From CBDCVN01 sp965223045 (GTDB lineage Bacteria; Deinococcota; Deinococci; Deinococcales; Trueperaceae): 64,000 bases of DNA. Below, piece after piece: positions 52,056 to 59,118 of the stretch. The stretch covers positions 1,116,001-1,180,000 of the forward strand of contig CBDCVN010000013.1 of assembly GCA_965223045.1 (NCBI GenBank), in the 5' to 3' direction. The notes beneath the pieces are model-generated. The model saw nothing but the letters and a program-made list of their open reading frames with translations, did not search any database and was not told where the DNA came from. Every line of letters starts with the position of its first letter. Position 1 is the first letter of the stretch. Both the position numbers and the translations under genes were made by a program.

Positions 52056-54998
52056 TCACTTCATTTTACAGAAATTACTTAGAACTGAGTCAATAACCTC
52101 TGCTAGGTCCTGTGTAGAGACACCTATTTCATTATGCCCTAGTTCAGCAAGTAGCTTTTGGGACTTTAGTTTGACAGGGGTTTCTGTGTTGGCATGATTT
52201 TGTACAAATTGTACTAGTGAAAGAGTTTGCTCAGTTTTGCCCTCATTCTGATAAAGTCTAGCAATATTAAGAAGAGCTTCTAGCAAACGAGCTTCTATGC
52301 CGCCTTGTTTAGCTTTTTGCAAAGAGTAGCATAAATCTTGTTTAGCTTGGTCCAATTTGCCCATTTTAAAGTGTACAAAACCACGATTATTATAAGCAGT
52401 GGCTAGTTTTTCAAGATCACCTATATCTTCGAAGTTTTGAATGACATTGCTATAAAAGCTAGTGGCCTCAGAGTAGTTTCCTATAGCTTCTGCCACTCTT
52501 CCTAAACAGCCCTCATTTAAAGCTAAACCGTGGCGGTACAGTGGGCCTAACTCTTTATAAATCATTTGGCTTTGTTCAAAAGTTTGTCTAGCTTTATCAA
52601 ACTCTTCTTTTCTTAATAAGACTATGCCTAGATTGGTTAGCGTTTTGGCACTTTCAAGTTGTTCGTTTTGGGCTTCAAAGTGTTTTAGTGCTTCCTCAAG
52701 CATAACTCGAGCATCTGTCAACTTCCCTGATTCAGCCTCCAGACGCGCCAAACTACGCAAACTTGTCGCTATTCCTTCTTTGTTGTCTAAACTTTTATGT
52801 AGATCCAAGCTTTGCTCTAAGTATTCTTTAGCTACAGCCTTTTTGCCGATCCCTACCAACAAAACCCCCCAGCTATTAAGAATTTCTGCTTCTAGAGCAC
52901 TATCCTTCTTGGCCCTAGCTATAACAAGGCTACTTTCATAAAAAGGTTCCGCTTCACTATAAGTGCGCCCTTTCATTACTAAACCTAAGTTATAAAGACA
53001 ATTTGCCCTTTCAATGCTATCTTTTGCTAAGCTTAGCTCTGCTTTACGGAGGATTTTTTCAGATAAAGACCATGCCTCGAGTTCATAGGCATAACGCCCC
53101 TGCTTAGCTAGTTCTGTTGCTGGCAGAGTTTCGTGATCAAGGAGCCACTCCCAAGCAGCTTTGGCATTATCGAGTTCTAGAGCAATATTAACACTAAGAG
53201 CTTTTCTTTCTTTTATAAATTGATTGGCTACTAAACCAACATAATAAAGAGCATGATTTTCATAGGTTGAGTGACTAATTCCCTCATTAAGGAGTTTTTG
53301 TTCTGCATAATGCTTTAAAGCAGGGTGCAAGGAGTAACGACCTGAGGGTTCTCTAGTCAACAAGGATTTGTTAACGAAGTTTTGCAAAGTGCCTAGCGGG
53401 GCATTAGCTAATTGCTGGGCAGCTTCTTGACTAAAGCTGCCTCGAAAAACGGCTAGCTTTTTATAGGCATTTTTTTCCTCCCCTGTTAGGGTTTGATAAG
53501 AAGTTTCAAACACAGTATTTAATCCTCTTTGTTCACTTATTTCTTCAAGTGCCTTGAGGCTCTTTTCAAGCCTCTGTGCTATTTCTAAGCAGTTATAATT
53601 CCTCATTAAGCCTGCTGAGAGTTCTATTCCCAAAGGCAAGCCTTTTAGTAATTCATGTATTTTCTCCACAGCTTTGTTTTCTTCTGGGGTTAACTCAAAG
53701 TCAGCATCATTTTGCTTTACAGTTTGTAAAAAGAGTGTTTTAGCATCTGTTATGGTCATACCATAGATAGGAATAATTTGTTCATATTTATAAATAAAGC
53801 TTTGCCTAGGCGAAGCTAAACCTTCACGAGAAGTGGCTATGACCTTTATATCTGGCGCAGCCCTAAGAATATCTTCAAGCAGTTCTGAGACCCGTAAAAT
53901 ACTTTCAATATTGTCAAAAATTAAGAGCATTTCTTTGTTATGTAAGTAATCAACAACTTGGGTCTTACTTTTTTCCTCACTTAAATCTGCTCCTAGAAGG
54001 GGTATATTTAATGCTTTAGCCAAAGTATTTATCACTTCTTCAAGATTAGTGGTATGAATTAGTGGTATGAAATAAACTCCGTGAGCAAAACTTCCTAGTT
54101 TACTTTGAGCAATCTGTAATACTAAACGTGTTTTACCTACTCCACCTACTCCTGTTAGTGTAAGAAGGCGACAATTTATACGTCTTAGTTCATAATTGAT
54201 AGCAGAAATGTCGTCAATACGGCCTATAAATGGAGTACTTACTTCAGGCAAGTTATTTGCTGTGGGTGTAAGTATTAAAGGAATGACCTCAAATGATTCA
54301 CCACGCTCAATAGCAGCCTTAAGTTTTTCTGTTTCTTTGGTAGGTTGCTCACCAATTTCTTTTTCTAATAGTTTAGCAAAGCTACTATAAATCTTTAAGG
54401 CTACACTAGACTGACCATTTAAGTGAGCTAGGCGCATAAAGCGTTGTACTACTTCCTCATCAAAAGGGTCAGTTATGCGCAGTTGCTCGAGTATTTCCAA
54501 AGCCAATTGATAACGCTGTGCTTGCTCTAATGGGTCAAGTACTTTTTGAACAGCTTGACGCCAATCCAAGCGCAGAGCTTCTCGCAAAGCAGATAACCTA
54601 GAAATTCCTGCTATGTACTTTTCAAAACCTAATAAGAAATTACCTCCATAAAGGCTAATTGCTTCATTCCAATTTTGTTTCTTTATAGCCTGAGTAAAAT
54701 CTTTGATGTCACTACCTATATGCCAACGCAGCAATAAACCGTTTTCTTCTAGGCCTAACTCTGCTATTTTTTGATGCCAATTTAGATTCCTAGCTCGGGT
54801 CAAAGATGTCCTAAGTGCTTGATTACTAAAACCCAATTCCTCTTCTAAAGTCTCGCGTGCTAACCATTTATCACTATCTTCACGACTAGCTAGGTAAAGC
54901 AAAAGTGTGGTCTCACGATTACGCTTAAGCTCAAAAGTCTCATCAACTATAGTAATGGTAGGTTTACCTAACAGTTGCAAATAAGGTTTGGTTAACAC
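52056..54998 (-). CDS. Full-length AfsR-like regulator: BTAD, NB-ARC, TPR
   Basis: GTG at 54998 (MLTKPYLQLLGKPTITIVDETF) is favoured because TAATAT ends 5 bases upstream, a leaderless layout; an in-frame TTG at 55022 is the longer alternative. Winged helix at ~1-95, BTAD at ~95-235, NB-ARC with Walker A GVGGVGKTRLVLQIA and Walker B EMLLIFDNIES, GLPLGIELSAGLM, then ~400 residues of TPRs (LYRHGLALNEGCLGRVAEAIGN region). This is the AfsR/GutR type of signal-sensing activator (STAND-like switch). It lies next to the three secreted-protein genes with 11-bp-repeat promoters and is the best candidate to control them. Confidence 0.85.
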   Translation of the reverse strand: MLTKPYLQLLGKPTITIVDETFELKRNRETTLLLYLASREDSDKWLARETLEEELGFSNQALRTSLTRARNLNWHQKIAELGLEENGLLLRWHIGSDIKDFTQAIKKQNWNEAISLYGGNFLLGFEKYIAGISRLSALREALRLDWRQAVQKVLDPLEQAQRYQLALEILEQLRITDPFDEEVVQRFMRLAHLNGQSSVALKIYSSFAKLLEKEIGEQPTKETEKLKAAIERGESFEVIPLILTPTANNLPEVSTPFIGRIDDISAINYELRRINCRLLTLTGVGGVGKTRLVLQIAQSKLGSFAHGVYFIPLIHTTNLEEVINTLAKALNIPLLGADLSEEKSKTQVVDYLHNKEMLLIFDNIESILRVSELLEDILRAAPDIKVIATSREGLASPRQSFIYKYEQIIPIYGMTITDAKTLFLQTVKQNDADFELTPEENKAVEKIHELLKGLPLGIELSAGLMRNYNCLEIAQRLEKSLKALEEISEQRGLNTVFETSYQTLTGEEKNAYKKLAVFRGSFSQEAAQQLANAPLGTLQNFVNKSLLTREPSGRYSLHPALKHYAEQKLLNEGISHSTYENHALYYVGLVANQFIKERKALSVNIALELDNAKAAWEWLLDHETLPATELAKQGRYAYELEAWSLSEKILRKAELSLAKDSIERANCLYNLGLVMKGRTYSEAEPFYESSLVIARAKKDSALEAEILNSWGVLLVGIGKKAVAKEYLEQSLDLHKSLDNKEGIATSLRSLARLEAESGKLTDARVMLEEALKHFEAQNEQLESAKTLTNLGIVLLRKEEFDKARQTFEQSQMIYKELGPLYRHGLALNEGCLGRVAEAIGNYSEATSFYSNVIQNFEDIGDLEKLATAYNNRGFVHFKMGKLDQAKQDLCYSLQKAKQGGIEARLLEALLNIARLYQNEGKTEQTLSLVQFVQNHANTETPVKLKSQKLLAELGHNEIGVSTQDLAEVIDSVLSNFCKMK

Positions 54999-55123
54999 AT
55001 AACATATTACAAAATGGAGCAAAGCTTGTGCAACTTACCTTTGTAAGGCAGTTAGTCATTGATATTATAATATAGAGACACAAAATCTTGAGCCTCTAAA
55101 TTCCATAGGGGTGTTGGCAGTGT

Positions 55124-55696
55124 TTAGCATCCCGGTGGCATATAGCTACCTGAACCAACATCAATGTAGTAACAATTGCCATCACTGCCATAAGTACCAC
55201 CATAACCTCTATCAATTTGACCACTATAATAACCACCGCTGCCCGTATTTTGGGTGTTAGAAGCATAGAGATTGCCTAAGGCAGGTCCTCCCTCATAACC
55301 ATAAGAACCTTGAGAATCTAACCAATAATAACCGGGGTATACTACACCTAAAGAGTAACTAAGTGCTAAGTATTCTTCTGTATGTATTTCTCTTCCATTA
55401 ACAAAGACTCCTGTACCACTACCAGAAGCATTTGTTTGCAAGGGGCCACCTAAAGGCAAATCTGAAGCTATTTGGCCAAATGCTGGACCACCTTGCAATC
55501 CAACAAGACCAGAAGCAGGATCATACCAGTAGTAGTTATCGGAGATATGACCATAGTAACTTTCTAGGGCCCAAAGTGTTTCTGAGTCTAGCCGAACCTC
55601 GTTAATATAAACATTACGTGTTGTTTGAGCTAAACCTAAGCTAAAGTTAAGAAAAATTAGGAAAATTATAAGTGTTTTAAAGTTTACTCTATTCAT
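55124..55696 (-). CDS. Secreted Gly/Tyr-rich protein with duplicated YYW-GGPA motif
   Basis: 190 residues; ATG at 55696 with AAGGAG upstream. Signal peptide MNRVNFKTLIIFLIFLNFSLGLAQ. The body holds two copies of a ~60-residue unit: YYWYDPASGLVGLQGGPAFG and YYWLDSQGSYGYEGGPALG, each preceded by a short helix-like stretch (ETLWALESYYG and EEYLALSYSLG). The C-terminal ~45 residues are Gly/Ser/Tyr rich and end in a Cys pair (GNCYYIDVGSGSYMPPGC). No known function; it looks like a small surface or matrix protein. Carries the 11-bp-repeat promoter. Confidence 0.65.
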   Translation of the reverse strand: MNRVNFKTLIIFLIFLNFSLGLAQTTRNVYINEVRLDSETLWALESYYGHISDNYYWYDPASGLVGLQGGPAFGQIASDLPLGGPLQTNASGSGTGVFVNGREIHTEEYLALSYSLGVVYPGYYWLDSQGSYGYEGGPALGNLYASNTQNTGSGGYYSGQIDRGYGGTYGSDGNCYYIDVGSGSYMPPGC

Positions 55697-55723
55697 AGAG
55701 ATGTGCTCCTTAAAATTCGTTTG

Positions 55724-55782
55724 GTAGGCAGATTAATGCTTACTGAGATAAGAATATGATTACTTTGTTTCAAAGCTGTTAC
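55724..55782 (-). promoter_or_regulatory. 11-bp-repeat promoter and 5' hairpin of the YYW-GGPA gene
   Basis: Minus strand: GTAAC (55778-55782), 6 bp, GAAACA (55766-55771), 9 bp, TATTCT (55751-55756), 7 bp, hairpin GTAAGCA-TTAATC-TGCCTAC (one mismatch, 55724-55743), then AAGGAG and the ATG. No -35 consensus at the normal place, as expected for an activator-dependent promoter. Confidence 0.65.
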
Positions 55783-55915
55783 AATTTTGGGAAGTTGCTC
55801 AAATCAATCCCCTATGTGGAAAACACATCCACATAAATGTAATCATCCCCTTTAATAAAGAAGAGGATGACCTTATATTGTATTTTGCTAGACTTAAAGC
55901 ATATTTGTTAGGTTA

Positions 55916-57283
55916 TTAAGGAGCAAGATTGTTAGGGCTATTACCGATAACATTTACTCCAGGGTTAACGTTATTTAGAGGAGAGCCAAAACCATTGTAA
56001 ACCCCGCCTCCATCGGCTGCTCTATTACCTGATATAATCCCAAGGTTTTGCATGGTAAGTGTCCCAGCATTGTTATAAACACCACCACCCCAAATATTTG
56101 CTACGTTACTAACTATGCTGCTGTAGTCTTTGATAGTAAGGTTACCATCATTAAAAAGGCCACCACCCAGATCTGCAGTATTACCTGTGACACTGCTTCT
56201 ATTTTGCATAGTAAGTACACTAAGAGACCCATTATAAATTCCAGCACCATTTACAGCAGTGTTATTTACAACCACACTACTTGCCTTTAGAGTTAGGGAA
56301 GCAAAATCATTGCGTATACCACCACCTGTAGAAGCTGCATTGTTTTTGACTCTGGTGTTTTCTAAAACTAGATTGCCTGTAGCAGACCTGCTGCCAACAT
56401 TGTAAATTCCACCACCTGTATCTGCATTACTATCTGAAATCACACTACCTTTTATAGTTAAGTTGCCCTGATTCCAAATTGCTCCACCGTCACCATTATT
56501 AACCTGACCTTTAGTGATGGTAAGTCGTTCTATGGTAACCCTTGTGCTTGCTGGCACCTTAAATACTCTAGTAGAGTTTCCACCACTCACTATTGCTGCG
56601 TCTACACCGGAACCATAGATCCAGACATTTTTATCTATAACAATTTCAGACTCTAAAGTAATAGTTTTATTTGCCTTAGGTGCATCATCATGGAATACTG
56701 TGCTATCAAAACATATGGCTCCTAATCCCCAAGCATTGGCAACTGCCTCTCGCAAAGATCCAAAACCACTGTCATGGTTGTTTCTTACCCAGCCTGTACA
56801 CAGGACAAATCGATAATGACCTAAGGCTTTCACCAAACTAGTTGATATCAATTGGTATCGGGCATTAACGTTGTACTTAAAGCTTAATGAAGCAGTTCCT
56901 CCTATTGCCTGAGTTTTAACTGAGTTGCTTTTGTCATACTCACTTTCAGCAATTACTTTTCCTGTTTTTGCATCGAGCAAGTATAAGTGGGGTAGGAAGT
57001 CTTCACTTTCAATTAACAAGTTTACTAGGGTGCCTTCCTTAATATCTTTTAGGTCTAAGTTATAGTAGTCTGCATAACTATCTTTATAAACTTTATCTTT
57101 GCTAGTTAATTCGCCATCAATTACATCTGTTATAGATACCTTATCAAAATCAGAACTTGTTCTTGCTTCGGGTGCTGGAGATTGTTGCTGGCTGCATGAA
57201 CTCAAGAAAAAAATGCCAAAAGCTAGTAAAGAAGCTACTAAATACTTATTAAAATCTTGTTGGAACATTTTTGAGTTTTTCAT
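55916..57283 (-). CDS. Lipoprotein with right-handed beta-helix (polymorphic outer-membrane protein type)
   Basis: ATG at 57283 with AAGGA 8 bp upstream. MFQQ... LLAFGIFFLSSC: lipobox Cys near residue 30. Residues ~45-165 resemble a PPC-like beta domain (KDSYADYYNLDLKDIKEG). DSGFGSLREAVANA opens a parallel beta-helix with ~24-residue turns such as GGGIYNVGS, GGGIRNDFAS, GAGIYNGS and GGGLFNDGN. Helices like this bind polysaccharide or act as adhesins; catalytic residues are not evident. Second of three secreted genes with the shared promoter design. Confidence 0.8.
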   Translation of the reverse strand: MKNSKMFQQDFNKYLVASLLAFGIFFLSSCSQQQSPAPEARTSSDFDKVSITDVIDGELTSKDKVYKDSYADYYNLDLKDIKEGTLVNLLIESEDFLPHLYLLDAKTGKVIAESEYDKSNSVKTQAIGGTASLSFKYNVNARYQLISTSLVKALGHYRFVLCTGWVRNNHDSGFGSLREAVANAWGLGAICFDSTVFHDDAPKANKTITLESEIVIDKNVWIYGSGVDAAIVSGGNSTRVFKVPASTRVTIERLTITKGQVNNGDGGAIWNQGNLTIKGSVISDSNADTGGGIYNVGSRSATGNLVLENTRVKNNAASTGGGIRNDFASLTLKASSVVVNNTAVNGAGIYNGSLSVLTMQNRSSVTGNTADLGGGLFNDGNLTIKDYSSIVSNVANIWGGGVYNNAGTLTMQNLGIISGNRAADGGGVYNGFGSPLNNVNPGVNVIGNSPNNLAP

Positions 57284-57301
57284 AGTTGTATTCCTTTCTT
57301 T

Positions 57302-57395
57302 GCTTAGGTATTGCTAGTTTGATTTACCTAAGCTGGTAAGCATTATTTGTGCTTACTAAAGTAAGATTAGTGCTTATTTGTTTCATGCTTGTTAC
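57302..57395 (-). promoter_or_regulatory. 11-bp-repeat promoter and two-hairpin leader of the beta-helix gene
   Basis: Minus strand: GTAAC (57391-57395), 6 bp, GAAACA (57379-57384), 9 bp, TAATCT (57364-57369), about 7 bp, hairpin 1 GTAAGCA / TGCTTAC (57336-57356), hairpin 2 GCTTAGGTA / TACCTAAGC (57302-57333), then the ribosome-binding site. Both hairpins have counterparts with compensating changes at 58883-58970. Confidence 0.7.
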
Positions 57396-57433
57396 AGTTT
57401 TGGTTAAAAAGTTAGCACTTTCTTTCTGTGAAA

Positions 57434-57459
57434 AAAGCGTTCCTAGGAACGCTTTTTGG
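57434..57459 (-). terminator. Strong terminator after the FG-GAP lipoprotein gene
   Basis: Perfect palindrome: AAAAAGCGTTCC followed by its own reverse complement region TAGGAACGCTTTTT, then more T on the minus strand. About 55 bp past the stop at 57515 and directly upstream of the next regulated promoter, so each gene is a separate transcription unit. Symmetrical, so it would stop both strands. Confidence 0.8.
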
Positions 57460-57514
57460 AAGTGGATTAATTGCGCTTGCTGTGCTCGAGCATCAAACAC
57501 TTGAAACAAATTTA

Positions 57515-58864
57515 TTAATCTAAGCTACAGTAAATGCCTTTTACACCACGACCACACCACTCAAATCCTGAAGAACTATCAATATTTGCAGGTTGAACAG
57601 TTTTCCAATAAGCTGGTGAACTTTTCCAACCATCCCTATCACGAAAATTGTTTACTCTGTGATAAACTGTACCAAATCTAGGTATGCCAGCGCTCGAGGT
57701 AGAATGGGCACAATATATTCCCTCATAACCGCGACCACAAACATCTGCTCTATTGTCACCGTCTACATCTACAAAACGTAAAGTGGCATAGTATGGTTCT
57801 TCTTTCCAACCATTACTATCACTAAAGTTAGGGGCATGAAGGGTACTGGTATATACAAACCTAGCAGTAGTTGAAAGTCCACAGTATATTCCACTAAACC
57901 CTCTTCCACACACATCAGCTCTACCATCACGATTTATGTCAGCAAGTTGGATAGTACTCCAATAAGCTGGACTAGTATGCCAATGTGCAGCATTACTGTA
58001 TTGAGTAGTCCACAACGAAATATTAGTAAAATCGCTTCCAGAACTCAAACCACACCAAATACCAGCAGCCCCACGACCACAAATATCATCTTTGCCATCA
58101 GCATCAAGGTCGCCAAACTGAATTGTTGCATAGTAGTAATCATGATTCTTCCAACCATGAGCATCTCTAAAACTCTTACTCCAAAGTTTGGTTGAGATAA
58201 AGGCATCATTGCCATTAGAAGTGGCACACCAAATACCATCGATGCCACGCCCACAAACATCGTCTTTGCCATCACCATTTACATCAGGAAACTGAATTGT
58301 GCTCCAATAAGCAGGGTGACTTTTCCAAAGGCCTTGGTCACTAAAAGAACTATTCCAAAACTTAGGTGGACCAAAGCGGTTACCATGCGAGATCCCACAA
58401 ATAATACCATCTATACCACGCCCACAGACATCATCTTTACCATCGCCGTTTATATCGGGAAATTGGATAGTTTTCCAATAAGCAGGATCAGTGTGCCAAT
58501 TATTAGAGTTACTAAAATTACTAAAAATTATGTGAAATGGTTGGAACTGCCCCTGAGAGTTTACATAGCAAAACACCCCTCCACTTGTACGACCACACAC
58601 ATCATCTTTACCATCACCATTAATATCTGGAAACTGAATAGTTTCATAGTAATAATCTTGGCTTTTCCAACCTAGGCTATCACCAAAATAGGGAGTAATA
58701 CGAAGAGTTGCGCTTACTGGAAAAGTAAAGGTGTCCACTTCAACAATTTCCTCTTCGTCATTTGGTTGAGGCGTGGGTGGTTGTCCACTGGTAGAACAAG
58801 CTGCCAATAACAAAATACTTAAAACCGCAATAAAGCCTATAATGATCTTGATTAGGTCTTTCAT
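57515..58864 (-). CDS. Lipoprotein with seven FG-GAP/VCBS-type calcium-binding repeats
   Basis: ATG at 58864 with AAGGAGA upstream. Lipobox LLLAAC near residue 23. After a short acidic linker, seven repeats of about 58 residues each contain an EF-hand-like loop and an invariant Cys pair: FPDINGDGKDDVCGRG...C; later copies vary (LADINRDGRADVCGRG, FVDVDGDNRADVCGRG) and the last loses its loop (NIDSSSGFEWCGRG). Seven blades suggest a closed beta-propeller like integrin-alpha heads, with a disulphide in each blade. Role likely extracellular binding; ligand unknown. Confidence 0.85.
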   Translation of the reverse strand: MKDLIKIIIGFIAVLSILLLAACSTSGQPPTPQPNDEEEIVEVDTFTFPVSATLRITPYFGDSLGWKSQDYYYETIQFPDINGDGKDDVCGRTSGGVFCYVNSQGQFQPFHIIFSNFSNSNNWHTDPAYWKTIQFPDINGDGKDDVCGRGIDGIICGISHGNRFGPPKFWNSSFSDQGLWKSHPAYWSTIQFPDVNGDGKDDVCGRGIDGIWCATSNGNDAFISTKLWSKSFRDAHGWKNHDYYYATIQFGDLDADGKDDICGRGAAGIWCGLSSGSDFTNISLWTTQYSNAAHWHTSPAYWSTIQLADINRDGRADVCGRGFSGIYCGLSTTARFVYTSTLHAPNFSDSNGWKEEPYYATLRFVDVDGDNRADVCGRGYEGIYCAHSTSSAGIPRFGTVYHRVNNFRDRDGWKSSPAYWKTVQPANIDSSSGFEWCGRGVKGIYCSLD

Positions 58865-58882
58865 GACCTATTCTCCTTTCAA

Positions 58883-58970
58883 GCTCAGGCGCAATTAACA
58901 TTTGGGAATGTGGTTAGCCTGAGCTACTAAGCATTTAATTGCTTAGAGCATGCACTTGATTTGTGCTTGC
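58883..58970 (-). ncRNA. Structured 5' leader of the FG-GAP lipoprotein mRNA
   Basis: On the minus strand from the presumed RNA start: hairpin GCAAGCAC / GTGCATGC (58948-58970), hairpin CTAAGCA / TGCTTAG (58927-58946), then a larger stem GCTCAGGC / GCCTGAGC (58883-58924) enclosing an inner hairpin ACATT-CCCA-AATGT. The copy at 20140-22183 keeps all stems with several paired changes (AAGTAC / GTACTT in place of AAGCA / TGCTT). No match to a riboswitch class I know. It ends just before the ribosome-binding site, so translational control is possible. Confidence 0.6.
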
Positions 58971-58977
58971 TAAAATA

Positions 58978-59009
58978 AGAGTATTCTTCTATTGTTTCAA
59001 GGTTGTTTC
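58978..59009 (-). promoter_or_regulatory. 11-bp-repeat promoter of the FG-GAP lipoprotein gene
   Basis: Minus strand: GAAAC (59005-59009), 6 bp, GAAACA (58993-58998), exactly 9 bp, TACTCT (58978-58983). Here both pentamers are identical. Divergent from the uvrC promoter 40 bp away. Confidence 0.65.
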
Positions 59010-59047
59010 AGTTTTGACTAAAAATTTATTTTGAGATTTATACTCTT

Positions 59048-59077
59048 TTGACTTGCCTTTATAACTTTGCTTATACT
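59048..59077 (+). promoter_or_regulatory. Promoter of uvrC
   Basis: TTGACT (59048-59053), 18-bp spacer, TATACT (59072-59077), about 40 bp before the uvrC ATG. Ordinary sigma-70-type match. Confidence 0.55.
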
Positions 59078-59118
59078 TACTTTCAACATATCAGAAATTG
59101 TTTAAAACACTTTAAATT

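Noticed and set aside
57324..57509. 61-codon minus-strand ORF
   Set aside because: It spans the terminator palindrome at 57434 and the promoter at 57364, so it is chance.
58883..58970. Known riboswitch class (c-di-GMP, fluoride, preQ1)
   Set aside because: The stems and loops do not contain the conserved core bases of these classes; left as an unassigned structured leader.
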